Assembly: GCA_020849895.1 (NCBI GenBank)
Contig: JADZFN010000039.1
Span: 1 to 33,804, forward strand
Length of the DNA stretch: 33,804 bases
Reading direction: 5' to 3'
From: Verrucomicrobiia bacterium
Lineage (GTDB): Bacteria; Verrucomicrobiota; Verrucomicrobiia; JABWAM01
The position numbers and the translations under genes were made by a program. Each line of letters begins with the position of its first letter. Within the stretch, counting starts at the first letter, position 1. The notes under the pieces are model-generated. The model worked only from the letters and a program-made list of their open reading frames with translations, made no database searches and was not told where the DNA came from. This document shows positions 16,603 through 24,781 of this stretch, piece after piece.

Positions 16603-17652
16603 ATGAAGCCTGCCGGGAAGATGGAGCTCGTGGCGATGGGCCTCAGTCATCACACCGCGCCCGTGGAGGTGCGCGAGCTTTTCGCCGTTTCCGAGGCCGA
16701 CCTTGGCGCGGCGCTGGTCGAACTTGCCGGCGACGGCGCGCACGGGGCGGTGTTGGTGAGCACCTGCAACCGCGTCGAGATCTGGGCCGAGGGCGAGGAA
16801 GGCGAAGGCCTTCGCGCCGCGATCGAGGCGTTCTTCCGCCGCCGCGGCCTTGCGGAAGCGCATCGGGAGGCCTTGCGGTTCTGGCGGTTGCCGGACTCGG
16901 TGCAGCGCCTCTACGAACTCGCCTCCGGACTCGATTCGATGGTGGTGGGGGAAACGGAAATTCTCGGTCAAGTCAAGGAAGCCTATCGCATCGCGCACGA
17001 AGCGGGGCGGACGGGACCGCTGCTGAACCGCCTGTTCCAAGGAGCGTTTGCCGCCGCGAAAGCAGTGCGTTCGGCGACGCGCATCGGCAGGGGGAGTGTC
17101 TCCGTGGGATCGGTCGCCGCCGATCTCGCAGGCCAGCTTTTTGGCGACCTGACCACGCGAGGCGTCCTCCTGCTCGGGGCGGGGGAGATCGCGGAAACGG
17201 CGGCGCGCGCGCTCCTTGCGCGCGGAGCGACGCGCATCCGGGTGGCCAACCGCTCCGCGGAACGGGCGCAAACTCTGGCCGCGCAACTCGGCGGGGAAGC
17301 GGTTCCGTGGGAGGATTGGGCGTCCGCATGCGAAAGCGTCGCGGTGCTGCTCGCGTGCGCCTCCGCTCCGGAGCCAATCGTGACGTCCGCGCGGCTCGCA
17401 TCGGTGCTGGCGCGGCGGAAGGAACCCCTTTTCGTCATGGATCTCGCCGTGCCGCGGAACGTGGAGCGGTCAGCGGGCGATCTCGACGGCGTGTATCTCT
17501 ACGACATGGACGACCTGCAGGTGATCGCGGAACGGAACCTCGCCGCGCGGCAGGAAGAGATCGCGACGTGCCGTCAGATCCTTCGCGCAAAGGTCGCGGA
17601 ATTCTTCCGCTGGATGGAGGCCCGGGAACGGATCGCAGGAGGCCGCGCATGA
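16603..17652 (+). CDS. hemA: Glutamyl-tRNA reductase
   Basis: Reduces Glu-tRNA(Glu) with NADPH to glutamate-1-semialdehyde, the first committed step of the C5 tetrapyrrole pathway. Hallmarks: MGLSHHTAPVEVRE, catalytic Cys55 in STCNRVE, the LDSMVVGETEILGQVKEAY block, then a Rossmann segment (LLLGAGEIAETAARALLARG) and VMDLAVPRNVERS. At 349 aa it is about 70 residues shorter than E. coli HemA (418) and ends soon after the spinal helix, so the C-terminal dimerisation domain is reduced or missing. If Met7 (16621) is the start, the catalytic Cys becomes residue 49, close to E. coli Cys50. It sits 6 bp after the CcsA-like gene and overlaps hemC by ATGA. Confidence 0.96.
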   Translation: MKPAGKMELVAMGLSHHTAPVEVRELFAVSEADLGAALVELAGDGAHGAVLVSTCNRVEIWAEGEEGEGLRAAIEAFFRRRGLAEAHREALRFWRLPDSVQRLYELASGLDSMVVGETEILGQVKEAYRIAHEAGRTGPLLNRLFQGAFAAAKAVRSATRIGRGSVSVGSVAADLAGQLFGDLTTRGVLLLGAGEIAETAARALLARGATRIRVANRSAERAQTLAAQLGGEAVPWEDWASACESVAVLLACASAPEPIVTSARLASVLARRKEPLFVMDLAVPRNVERSAGDLDGVYLYDMDDLQVIAERNLAARQEEIATCRQILRAKVAEFFRWMEARERIAGGRA

Positions 17653-18578
17653 GGGAGCGCCCGCTCATTCTCGGAACGCGCGGTAGCGCCCTCGCCCTCG
17701 CACAGGCCAACTTGGTGCGCGCAATGCTCCACCGCGCGTTCCCCGCGCTCGCGCTGGAGATCCGGATCATCAAAACCACCGGCGACAAACTGAAGACCGC
17801 ATCGCTCGCCGCAAGCGGCACGAAGGGGCTTTTCACCCGGGAACTTGAACAGGCGCTGCTCCGCGAACGCGTGGATCTCGCAGTCCACAGCCTGAAGGAC
17901 CTGCCCACCGACCTTCCCGCCGGGCTCGACCTCGGCGCCGTGCCCGCGCGCGAGGACGCGCGCGACGCGCTGGTGGCCGCCGCCCCCGCCGTCCTGGATT
18001 CGCCCGGACGCGTCTTCACGTCGAGCCCGAGGCGGGCGCTGCAGGCGAAGCTGCTGTGGCCGGAGTGTGGAGTGCGCGAAATTCGGGGCAATCTCGAAAC
18101 GCGCCTTGCGAAGATCGCGAAGGCGCGGGAAGGCGACGCGCTGCTCGTCGCGGCGGCCGGCCTCCGGCGCCTCGGCTTTCTCGAGGGGAGCGCAGTTCGC
18201 GGCACGCTGCGCCACGAGCCGGTGCTGCATTTTCGGCTGCTCGGCACACGCGAGATGATTCCGGCGCCCGGTCAAGCCGCCATCGGGATCGAAATCCGCG
18301 CGGACGACGGGCGGACGCGTGAGCGGCTCCGCGCGGTGCACGACGTGCCGACATGGTTCCGCGTCCGAGCGGAAAGAGCGTTTCTCCGCGCGATGGGCGG
18401 GGGGTGCGCCGCGCCGATGGCCGCCCACGGCGTTGTCCAGGCGGAGCAGCTCGAGCTTTTCGCCTTTTCGGGCGGCGAGGGAACGCAAATCTGGCGCGGA
18501 AGCCGCGAGGGGCGTCTGCGCGACGCGGAAGTCCTGGGCGCCGCCCTTGCCGCGGAGGCCCTCGGCGCGGCATCCTGA
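17649..18578 (+). CDS. hemC: Hydroxymethylbilane synthase (porphobilinogen deaminase)
   Basis: Joins four porphobilinogen molecules into linear hydroxymethylbilane using a covalently bound dipyrromethane cofactor. The 309-aa protein shows LILGTRGSALALAQA at the N-terminus, KTTGDKL, LFTRELEQALL, DLAVHSLKDLPT, the basic SSPRRALQ segment, EIRGNLETRL, and Cys253 in GGGCAAP as the cofactor attachment site (E. coli Cys242). The ATG overlaps the hemA stop (ATGA), implying translational coupling. An open frame extends far upstream within hemA but is only a shadow. Fifteen bases separate its stop from the receiver-domain gene. Confidence 0.97.
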   Translation: MRERPLILGTRGSALALAQANLVRAMLHRAFPALALEIRIIKTTGDKLKTASLAASGTKGLFTRELEQALLRERVDLAVHSLKDLPTDLPAGLDLGAVPAREDARDALVAAAPAVLDSPGRVFTSSPRRALQAKLLWPECGVREIRGNLETRLAKIAKAREGDALLVAAAGLRRLGFLEGSAVRGTLRHEPVLHFRLLGTREMIPAPGQAAIGIEIRADDGRTRERLRAVHDVPTWFRVRAERAFLRAMGGGCAAPMAAHGVVQAEQLELFAFSGGEGTQIWRGSREGRLRDAEVLGAALAAEALGAAS

Positions 18579-18593
18579 ACCCAAGAAACGACG

Positions 18594-18989
18594 ATGTGCG
18601 CCACGCCCTTGAAAATTCTGGTGGTGGACAACGAAGATTTCCTCCGGACCCTCCTGGACGAAATCCTGCGTACGCTCGGTTTTCAGCCCGCGATCTATGG
18701 CGACGCGCAAGCTGCGATCGAGGCCTTCCGCGATGCGATGGCAGGCGGAGAAGGCTTCGATCTCGTCGTGCTCGACCTGCGTTTGGCGGGAGAGATGGAC
18801 GGCGTGTCCTTGTTGAGGGAGCTGAGAAAAACGGATCCGAACGTGAAGGCTCTCGCGATTTCGGGGCGCCTTGAGGAAGGACTCGCGGTCCCGCCAGGCT
18901 TTCAAGGGTTTCTCTCGAAACCCTTTCGGATCAAGGCGCTGGCCGACGCGCTGACCGCTGTGCGAAACAGCGTGATTTCACCGAGCTGA
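18594..18989 (+). CDS. Stand-alone response-regulator receiver domain protein
   Basis: A 131-aa single CheY-like domain with no output domain. Acidic pocket residues Asp12 and Glu14/Asp15 (VVDNED), phospho-acceptor Asp61 (VVLDLRL), Ser90 and Lys109 (LSKPF) are all present. The DLRLAGEMDG stretch with an extra residue resembles receiver domains of hybrid kinases (DLTIPGGMGG type) rather than classic CheY. It lies 15 bp after hemC and 2 bp before the CobA-HemD gene, so it appears to be part of the haem operon. Its kinase and target are not in the window; a role in tuning tetrapyrrole synthesis is inference. Confidence 0.92.
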   Translation: MCATPLKILVVDNEDFLRTLLDEILRTLGFQPAIYGDAQAAIEAFRDAMAGGEGFDLVVLDLRLAGEMDGVSLLRELRKTDPNVKALAISGRLEEGLAVPPGFQGFLSKPFRIKALADALTAVRNSVISPS

Positions 18990-18991
18990 TC

Positions 18992-20542
18992 ATGGCGCGC
19001 CCCCGCAGAGGCACGGTTTTTCTCGTCGGAGCGGGGCCTGGAGACCCCGGTCTCCTCACCGTTCGCGGGCTTGAGCTTCTTCGTCGCGCCGAGGTCGTCA
19101 TCCATGACAACCTCTGCAATCCGGCGCTTCTCGGCGAGGCGCCGGAAGGCGCGGAAATCGTGGATGCGGGCAAACACTCGGGGAGTCCGACGCCGCGCCA
19201 GGCGCACGTCCTGCGCCGGATGATCCGTCGGGCGCGGGAGGGGCGGAGCGTCGTGCGTCTCAAGGGGGGCGATCCCTTCGTGTTTGGCCGCGGGGGAGAG
19301 GAGGCCGAGGCGTTGGCCCGCGCGAAAATCCGTTTCGAGATCGTGCCGGGGGTCACCTCGGCCATCGCCGCGCCGGGAGCGGCCGGCATCCCCGTCACGC
19401 ATCGGGCGCGCGCTTCGGGATTCGCGGTCGTGACCGGCCACGAAGACCCCGCGAAGAAAGGGGACGTCGTGGATTACGGCGCGTTGGCTCGGTTTCGCGG
19501 CACGCTGATCTTCCTGATGTCCGTGCGGCGCCTGGACGACGTCGTCGCCCGCCTCCGCGCCGCCGGAAAGCCCGCCGCCACGCCCGCGGCCCTGGTGCGC
19601 TGGGGAACGCGCGCTGCGCAGCAGACCCTTGTGGAGCGCCTCGATCGGATCGCCGTGCGGGCCGCGGCGGCGGGCTTTCGTCCGCCCGCCGTCTTCGCAG
19701 TTGGAGAAACGGTCGCCTGCCGTTCGGCAATCTCCTGGATCGAGAAGCGTCCGATGTTCGGGGCGCGCGTGCTCGTCACGCGCGCCCGTCGCCGCGCGCA
19801 CGAGCTTTGCGCGAAGCTGCAGGATCTCGGGGCGGAGGCGTTGTCCGTGCCGATGATCGAAACGCTTCCGCTTCGGAACCGCGCGGTTGCCGCTGCGGCG
19901 CGCCGCGCGGACGCCTGGGACTGGATCGTTTTCTCGAGTGCGGAAGGCGTGGACGGATTTCTCGGTGCGGTGCTGGCGGAACGGGGCGACCTACGGGCGC
20001 TCGGGAGCGCCAGGCTCGCCGCGGTGGGCGAGGCGACCGCCGCGCGGCTCGCAGCACGCGGGTTGCGCGCCGCCCTCGTCGCGCGAGAGGGGACCGCCGC
20101 CGCGCTCGCGCGCGCGCTGTGCAGGCGAGGAGACTGGCGCGGAAAACGGGTGTTGCTGCCGGGATCAGCCATCGGTGGACGGGTGCTCGAGCGGGCGCTT
20201 TGTGCGCGTGACGCCGACGCACGATTCCTGCCCGTTTATCGGACGCGCCGTCCGCGGTGGACCTGGGAAATCTCCACCTTGGAACAGTCGGAGGTGGAAG
20301 TGGCTGTGTTCACGAGCTCCTCGACCGTGCGGCATTTCGCGGCGCTGTTGAAAGGCCCGCGTCTGTCGCGTCCGTGCGCGCGGAGGCTCCGTGGTTGCGC
20401 GCATGTTTCCATCGGGCCCTCGACCACGGCGGCCTTGCGGCGGGAAGGGTTTCGCGTGGCCGCCCAAGCGCGCCGTCCGACGGTCGAGGCGTTGGCGGCC
20501 GCGGCGGTGCGCGCGTGGCGCGAACGGCGCCGCCGCCGTTGA
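18992..20542 (+). CDS. cobA-hemD: Fused uroporphyrinogen-III C-methyltransferase / uroporphyrinogen-III synthase
   Basis: A 516-aa bifunctional enzyme. Residues ~1-250 form a SAM-dependent uroporphyrinogen-III methyltransferase making precorrin-2 for siroheme or cobalamin: FLVGAGPGDPGLLTVRG, VVRLKGGDPFVFGRGGEE, VPGVTSAIAAPGAAGIPVTHR and TLIFLMSVRRL. Residues ~256-510 form HemD, which cyclises hydroxymethylbilane with D-ring inversion: VLVTRARRRAHEL, WDWIVFSSAEGVDGF, AAVGEATAARLAARG, VAVFTSSSTVRHF and SIGPSTTAALRREG. The fusion places ring closure and the branch to siroheme in one chain; similar fusions occur in several phyla. The start follows the receiver-gene stop by 2 bp. It is the last gene of the haem block; a 43-bp gap precedes the next gene. 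Confidence 0.95.
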   Translation: MARPRRGTVFLVGAGPGDPGLLTVRGLELLRRAEVVIHDNLCNPALLGEAPEGAEIVDAGKHSGSPTPRQAHVLRRMIRRAREGRSVVRLKGGDPFVFGRGGEEAEALARAKIRFEIVPGVTSAIAAPGAAGIPVTHRARASGFAVVTGHEDPAKKGDVVDYGALARFRGTLIFLMSVRRLDDVVARLRAAGKPAATPAALVRWGTRAAQQTLVERLDRIAVRAAAAGFRPPAVFAVGETVACRSAISWIEKRPMFGARVLVTRARRRAHELCAKLQDLGAEALSVPMIETLPLRNRAVAAAARRADAWDWIVFSSAEGVDGFLGAVLAERGDLRALGSARLAAVGEATAARLAARGLRAALVAREGTAAALARALCRRGDWRGKRVLLPGSAIGGRVLERALCARDADARFLPVYRTRRPRWTWEISTLEQSEVEVAVFTSSSTVRHFAALLKGPRLSRPCARRLRGCAHVSIGPSTTAALRREGFRVAAQARRPTVEALAAAAVRAWRERRRRR

Positions 20543-20585
20543 TTTTTCCGCGTGCGGAACCTAACTCTCGTCCGGCCCATTCCCG

Positions 20586-21362
20586 ATGACCTACGAACAC
20601 GCCCTCCGCTGGTTGCGCCTGGAGTCCGCCGAGCTCGCGACGCTCTATCCGACGCCGCGCCTCGATTATCGAGGACGGACGATTGCCGTGGAGACCGTCC
20701 GGGCCTATCTCGTTCAGGAAGAGCGGCGGTTTGCGGAGGCGATCTCCATGCTGCCGCCGCCGCCGCGTCCCGGGATGCGCCTGATCGAAATCGGGATTGC
20801 ATACGGTTTTCTCGCGGCGCTGGCGAAGGCGGCGGGTTGGGCCGCCGAAGGGCTCGAAGTGCCCGAGAACATCCCCGTCTATTGCGCGTTCGCCCTCCAC
20901 CACGAAATCCCCGTCCACCCGGGAAAGCTTGGCGTAAAACCGCTGGACCTTCCCGAAGGTCGCTATGGGGCCGTGATCTTTTCGGAGGTGCTCGAACATC
21001 TACGGCTCCCGACACCGCTTGTGTTCCGCGAACTCCACCGCATCCTTGCCCCCGGAGGCTACTTGCTGCTGACCACGCCGAATATGGCGCGGCTGTCGAA
21101 TGTGGCGAAGCTCCTGCTTGGCAGGAATGTCGTCGAGGCTTTCCCCGAGGATGCCGAATGCGAGAACGCCACGGAACTCCTCACTCATGTGCGCGAATAC
21201 ACGATGCGCGAGCTGCGCCAGGGGCTCGCACACGCGGGGTTCGACGAGGTCTCCGCTCGCTACAGCGCCTGCATGGAGCGCCGCAAACTCCGCCGGCTCC
21301 TCACCGCGTGGATTCCCTGTGGGCGCGGCAACCTCATGATCCTGGCGCGGAAACGCGCGTGA
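20586..21362 (+). CDS. Class I SAM-dependent methyltransferase
   Basis: A 258-aa Rossmann methyltransferase. The SAM-binding motif I is LIEIGIAYGFLAALAKAAG (about 66-84), followed by GLEVPE and the acidic FSEVLEHLRLPTPLVFRELHRILAPGGYLLLTTPN block (about 133-167) typical of the methyltransferase-11 group. Its stop overlaps the GTG of the glycosyltransferase gene (GTGA), so the two are coupled and may act on one glycan or surface polymer. The substrate is unknown. There is no signal peptide. Confidence 0.88.
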   Translation: MTYEHALRWLRLESAELATLYPTPRLDYRGRTIAVETVRAYLVQEERRFAEAISMLPPPPRPGMRLIEIGIAYGFLAALAKAAGWAAEGLEVPENIPVYCAFALHHEIPVHPGKLGVKPLDLPEGRYGAVIFSEVLEHLRLPTPLVFRELHRILAPGGYLLLTTPNMARLSNVAKLLLGRNVVEAFPEDAECENATELLTHVREYTMRELRQGLAHAGFDEVSARYSACMERRKLRRLLTAWIPCGRGNLMILARKRA

Positions 21363-22474
21363 AAATCTGCTTCCTCCTCAGCACGTTCGCCTACGACGGG
21401 ATCAAGCGGTCCGTCGTCCATTGCGCGAACGCGATGCACGACCTCGGACATGAGGTCTGGGTCGGCGTCCTTCACGACTGGCCCGGCAAGGTGAGTCTTC
21501 GCGACGACCTCCGCATCCCCGCCGCGCGCGTGGCGTCCTGGGACGGACTGGGGCAGGGGAGACGCGAGCTCGCCATCTGGAATTTTTTCCGCCGGGAACG
21601 TTTCGACGTCGTTCACACGAACACGCGCAAGATGAACCACGTCGGGCGTTGGGTCGCCCTTGCTGCCGGCGTGCCCGCGGTCTTCGCATCCGAAGACAAC
21701 CTCTGCCTGAACCGCTCTTGCCTCACGCGCACGGAGGACCGTTTTCTCGCTGCGCGTTCGAGCGGCGTGATCATGATTTCCGAAGCCGTGAAACGGTCTT
21801 TCCTCGAGGTGGAACGGCTGCCGGAGGAGAAGCTTTCCGTCGTGTATTACGGGCTGCCGTTGGAACGGTTTGCAAAAGCGCGCCGGGGAGAGGCGTTCCT
21901 CCGGGACTTTCGCGCGCGGCTGGCCGTTCCCGAAGGGCCCACGGTGGTGGTCGCGGCGCGTCTCGATCCGATGAAATCTCTCGATACCCTCCTCGAGGCC
22001 GCCCGCCTCGTCCGGGCGCGGATGCCGAACGCGCAATTCGTGCTCGCCGGCGACGGGCCTGAGGATGCAAAGCTGCGCGCGCTCCGCGACGAAAACAAGC
22101 TGTCGGGTGCCTTCCATTTTCTCGGTGCGCGCGCCGACGTGGAGGACGTGCTCCAACTGGGCGACGTCGTGGCGCTCTGCTCGGCGTGGGAAGGGATCGG
22201 CCTTTCGCTCGTCGAAGGAATGGCCCTCGGACGGCCCGTAGTCGGAACGAACGTGGCGGGGATCAATGAGGTCGTCGAGGAAGGACGCAACGGCACGCTC
22301 GTTCCGCCGAAGGAACCGGCCGCGTTCGCCGCCGCCCTCGTCCGCCTGCTTGACGACGCTCCGCTGCGAGCGCGTTTGGCCGAAGGAGGACGCGAGGTGG
22401 CCGCCGAAAAGTTTGACGCGCAAAAAAACGCGAAGCGCCTCCTCGCGCTTTACGAAACGGCGCGGCACGGGTAA
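21359..22474 (+). CDS. GT4-family glycosyltransferase
   Basis: A 371-aa GT-B glycosyltransferase transferring a sugar from a nucleotide donor to a lipid, polysaccharide or other acceptor at the cytoplasmic membrane face. The N-terminal half begins MKICFLLSTFAYDGIKRSVVH, with FDVVHTNTRKMNHVG in the middle. The C-terminal glycosyltransferase-1 domain has VVAARLDPMKSLDTLLEAA, FVLAGDGPEDAKL and the E-x7-E motif in WEGIGLSLVEGMALG followed by PVVGTNVAGINEVV. GTG 21359 was chosen because homology starts exactly there and it overlaps the upstream stop; the longer open frame upstream is a shadow of the methyltransferase gene. Confidence 0.92.
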   Translation: MKICFLLSTFAYDGIKRSVVHCANAMHDLGHEVWVGVLHDWPGKVSLRDDLRIPAARVASWDGLGQGRRELAIWNFFRRERFDVVHTNTRKMNHVGRWVALAAGVPAVFASEDNLCLNRSCLTRTEDRFLAARSSGVIMISEAVKRSFLEVERLPEEKLSVVYYGLPLERFAKARRGEAFLRDFRARLAVPEGPTVVVAARLDPMKSLDTLLEAARLVRARMPNAQFVLAGDGPEDAKLRALRDENKLSGAFHFLGARADVEDVLQLGDVVALCSAWEGIGLSLVEGMALGRPVVGTNVAGINEVVEEGRNGTLVPPKEPAAFAAALVRLLDDAPLRARLAEGGREVAAEKFDAQKNAKRLLALYETARHG

Positions 22475-22482
22475 GAGCGCGG

Positions 22483-22510
22483 TTGTCTTGAGTTTTAAGG
22501 CGGTTACACT
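22483..22510 (+). promoter_or_regulatory. Possible sigma-70-type promoter of the PHP gene
   Basis: TTGTCT (22483-22488) and TACACT (22505-22510) with 16-bp spacing lie in the 46-bp gap before the ATG at 22521. That leaves a very short leader, so the assignment is weak. Confidence 0.3.
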
Positions 22511-22520
22511 TCCGGCTTCC

Positions 22521-23597
22521 ATGAAGCCTCCCAGGAAATCTCCCCGCCTCGTCCTCATGCCGGGCTGCAAGAGCCATCAGTTATTTCGCACCCCGCGCGC
22601 CCTCTTTGAGAAACGAAGCGGCTATCCGCTGCGGATGTGCCGGTATGTGGCGGAAGCGATGGCGGCGCGGATCGCGGAGTCCAAAAAGCAATTTCGCTGG
22701 AAGTTTTTCCGCGGTGACTTCCATTCGCATACCCAGCACAGCGACGGGATCGGAACGGTCGCGGAGACCGCCGAGATGGCGAAGGCCGCCGGGCTCGATT
22801 TCCAGTTCGTGACCGACCACTGGGGGATCACTCAGGCGCCCGAATGCCGTGAGCATGGGCTTTGGGTCGGACAGGAGCCCAAGACCGAACTTCATCATCT
22901 CGGAGTTCTCGGGCTCCGGTATGCCTATGTCCCCGGAGGAAAATTCCTGGAAGACTGCGCCGACCTTCAGAGGCGCGGCGCCACGTGGTTCATCCCTCAC
23001 CCGACCGGCTGGTGGCCCCAAAGGCATTATCCCCAGGCCGCGTGGAGCATCCTCGAAAAACTGACGGCGCCTTTTCTCATGGAAATCTGCAACGGCGCCA
23101 ACAATCTCATCAATGCCTTTGATCATACCGATGCCTGGGCGATCACTCTGTGGGATCGCCTCCTCCGCAAGAGGCGCAAAGTTCACGCGATGGGCAACAC
23201 CGACGCCCACGCCCCGCACGCGATTGGGATGGTGTGGAACGGCGTCTTCGCCGCGCGGCGCTCGGAGCGCAACATTCTCGCCGCGGTACGGTCCGGCCGA
23301 AGTTTTGTGTCCGATGGCCCCTTGCTCCAAACGACGCTCGGCCGTGCGGGGATGGGCATGGAAGCCTCTGGGCGCGACCGCAAGGAAGGGCTCCGGATCA
23401 CCGCAGCAGACTCCGCCGGCCTCCTCGCGATCCGCGTGATCGGCGACGGACGCCGCCTCGCGGCGTTCGACGCACGCGGGCGCGCGGCCTGGGTTCGGAC
23501 GCTGGCGGTTCCGCGCCGTGTCCGAGCCTATGTCCGCGTCGAGGCGATCGCGGAGGACGGCCGCCGCGCCTTTTCGAATCCGATCTATCTGCGGTGA
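22521..23597 (+). CDS. PHP-domain metal-dependent hydrolase (CehA/McbA-like)
   Basis: A 358-aa PHP-superfamily protein, probably a phosphoesterase or other hydrolase using two or three metal ions. Metal-ligand motifs are complete: H68-x-H70 (DFHSHTQHSDG, with Asp75), His100 (TDHWG), His160 (IPHPTGWW), Glu188 (MEICNG), and Asp228/His230 (GNTDAHAP). A C-terminal beta domain (about 265-358) follows, ending NPIYLR, as in CehA-like proteins. The first ~60 residues are basic and unassigned. The substrate is unknown. It faces the nth/SWIB unit convergently, with a hairpin between them. Confidence 0.85.
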   Translation: MKPPRKSPRLVLMPGCKSHQLFRTPRALFEKRSGYPLRMCRYVAEAMAARIAESKKQFRWKFFRGDFHSHTQHSDGIGTVAETAEMAKAAGLDFQFVTDHWGITQAPECREHGLWVGQEPKTELHHLGVLGLRYAYVPGGKFLEDCADLQRRGATWFIPHPTGWWPQRHYPQAAWSILEKLTAPFLMEICNGANNLINAFDHTDAWAITLWDRLLRKRRKVHAMGNTDAHAPHAIGMVWNGVFAARRSERNILAAVRSGRSFVSDGPLLQTTLGRAGMGMEASGRDRKEGLRITAADSAGLLAIRVIGDGRRLAAFDARGRAAWVRTLAVPRRVRAYVRVEAIAEDGRRAFSNPIYLR

Positions 23598-23637
23598 CCG
23601 GGCCGCCCGCCGCCTTCCATCGCGTCGGGCCGACGGC

Positions 23638-23673
23638 AAAAAGGCTCCGTCCCGAAGGAGTCGGAACGGAGCC
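23638..23673 (-). terminator. Terminator of the nth/SWIB unit
   Basis: GGCTCCGT (23643-23650) pairs with ACGGAGCC (23666-23673), extended by CCGA/TCGG around a single mismatch. On the minus strand the hairpin is followed by five T (AAAAA at 23638-23642 on the plus strand). It may also slow plus-strand transcription coming from the PHP gene. Confidence 0.75.
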
Positions 23674-23714
23674 TCAAAAGCTTTGCAGATCGCCTTGCGG
23701 CTTCCGCAAAAAGG

Positions 23715-23972
23715 CTATTTCACGTGCTTGTTGACGAGCTTGGTCATCTCGAACATCGAGACGACCTTCTTGCCGCCGAACACGGCCTTGAGCGCGTCAT
23801 CGGCGTTGATGTTGCGCTTGTTTTTCTTGTCCTGCAGGCCGTTCTTGCGGATGTACGCCCAGAGCTTTTTGGTGAGCTCCGTGCGGGGTATCGCCTTGCT
23901 CCCGACCACTGCGGCGAGCGCCGCGTCGGGCTGAACCGGCTTCATGAATGCGGCATTGGGCTTGCGAGCCAT
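23715..23972 (-). CDS. SWIB/MDM2-domain protein (own start inside the nth frame)
   Basis: An 85-aa basic protein filled by a SWIB domain: NAAFMKPVQPDAALAAVVG, IPRTELTKKLWAYIRKNGL, NINADDALKAVFGGKKVVSMFEMTKLV. SWIB proteins are eukaryotic-like chromatin-associated domains that also occur in Chlamydiae and other bacteria, where they are thought to act at DNA or in DNA condensation. Free-standing bacterial SWIB proteins begin much like this one. A strong ribosome binding site (AAGGAGGAACAGAATC before the ATG) argues that this product is made separately. No stop codon separates it from the upstream nth frame, so it is also the C-terminus of a possible fusion. Confidence 0.92.
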   Translation of the reverse strand: MARKPNAAFMKPVQPDAALAAVVGSKAIPRTELTKKLWAYIRKNGLQDKKNKRNINADDALKAVFGGKKVVSMFEMTKLVNKHVK

Positions 23973-24749
23973 GATTCTGTTCCTCCTTCGTTGTGGGTTG
24001 GTTGACGACCTCCCGTGAGACAGCTGCCGTCTTTCCGGGAAATCACGTGGCGGACTTCTGCCAGATTTTGGCGCGCCGCGCAAGGGTTTCTTCGATTTTT
24101 CCATGAAGATTTTCGCGGAGGGACAAAGGCGGCGCACTTCGCATCCCGGGCAATCCGGCCCTCGGGCGAAGCATCGTCGTCGCCCATGCCAGATCAACCA
24201 GTGGCTCACGTCCCCCCATTGCTCCTTCGAAAACAACCGCATCAGATCGCGCTCGACGCCCTCGGGCGTTGTCTCGCGCGACAGGCCGAGCCGCCCCGCC
24301 AGACGCAGCACGTGCGTGTCCACGCACACCCCCTCGTCCTTTCCCCAAACCACGTTCAAGATCACGTTTGCCGTTTTCCGCCCGACGCCGTCGAGCGTGA
24401 TCAGCTCCTTCATCGTGTCGGGGACCCGCCCCCTGAAACGTTCCGTGACCGCCCGACAACAGGCGCGGATCATCTTCGCCTTGTTCCGGTAGAAGCCGGT
24501 GCTGTGGATCATTTCTTCGAGGTCTTTTTGCGGGATTTCCGCCAGCGTCCGCGCATCCGGACATCTCCGGAACAACGTGGGCGTCACCAAGTTCACACGC
24601 TTGTCGGTGCATTGCGCCGAGAGGATCACCGCCACGAGCAGTTGGATCGGGGATTCGAAGTTCAGCTCGCACTTGGCGTCGGGATACGTTGCCGCCAACG
24701 TTGAGGCGAGCTTCTTCAACCGTTTCAGGGTCGGCTCGGAAGAGGGCAT
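23715..24749 (-). CDS. nth: Endonuclease III, in-frame with a C-terminal SWIB domain
   Basis: Base-excision repair DNA glycosylase/AP lyase removing oxidised pyrimidines. Residues ~1-215 are a complete Nth: VAVILSAQCTDKRVN, helix-hairpin-helix LDGVGRKTANVILN with catalytic Lys125, catalytic Asp144 in VDTH, and the [4Fe-4S] ligands Cys193, 200, 203 and 209 (C-x6-C-x2-C-x5-C). The frame then runs through a basic ~45-residue linker into the 85-aa SWIB domain, giving 344 aa. E. coli Nth is 211 aa and ends soon after the cluster, so the extension is unusual. ATG 24749 has GGAG upstream; an in-frame TTG at 24785 overlaps the preceding stop (TTGA) and could be the true start. Either a real fusion or a lost stop/frameshift in the linker could explain it. 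Confidence 0.9.
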   Translation of the reverse strand: MPSSEPTLKRLKKLASTLAATYPDAKCELNFESPIQLLVAVILSAQCTDKRVNLVTPTLFRRCPDARTLAEIPQKDLEEMIHSTGFYRNKAKMIRACCRAVTERFRGRVPDTMKELITLDGVGRKTANVILNVVWGKDEGVCVDTHVLRLAGRLGLSRETTPEGVERDLMRLFSKEQWGDVSHWLIWHGRRRCFARGPDCPGCEVRRLCPSAKIFMEKSKKPLRGAPKSGRSPPRDFPERRQLSHGRSSTNPQRRRNRIMARKPNAAFMKPVQPDAALAAVVGSKAIPRTELTKKLWAYIRKNGLQDKKNKRNINADDALKAVFGGKKVVSMFEMTKLVNKHVK

Positions 24750-24781
24750 GGAACGCTCCGGGGGAAAGTTCGCGGCCGCGT

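Noticed and set aside
15322..17286. 654-residue open frame antisense to rnpB, the CcsA-like gene and hemA
   Set aside because: It runs through RNase P RNA and two well-identified genes, so it cannot be a real protein gene there.
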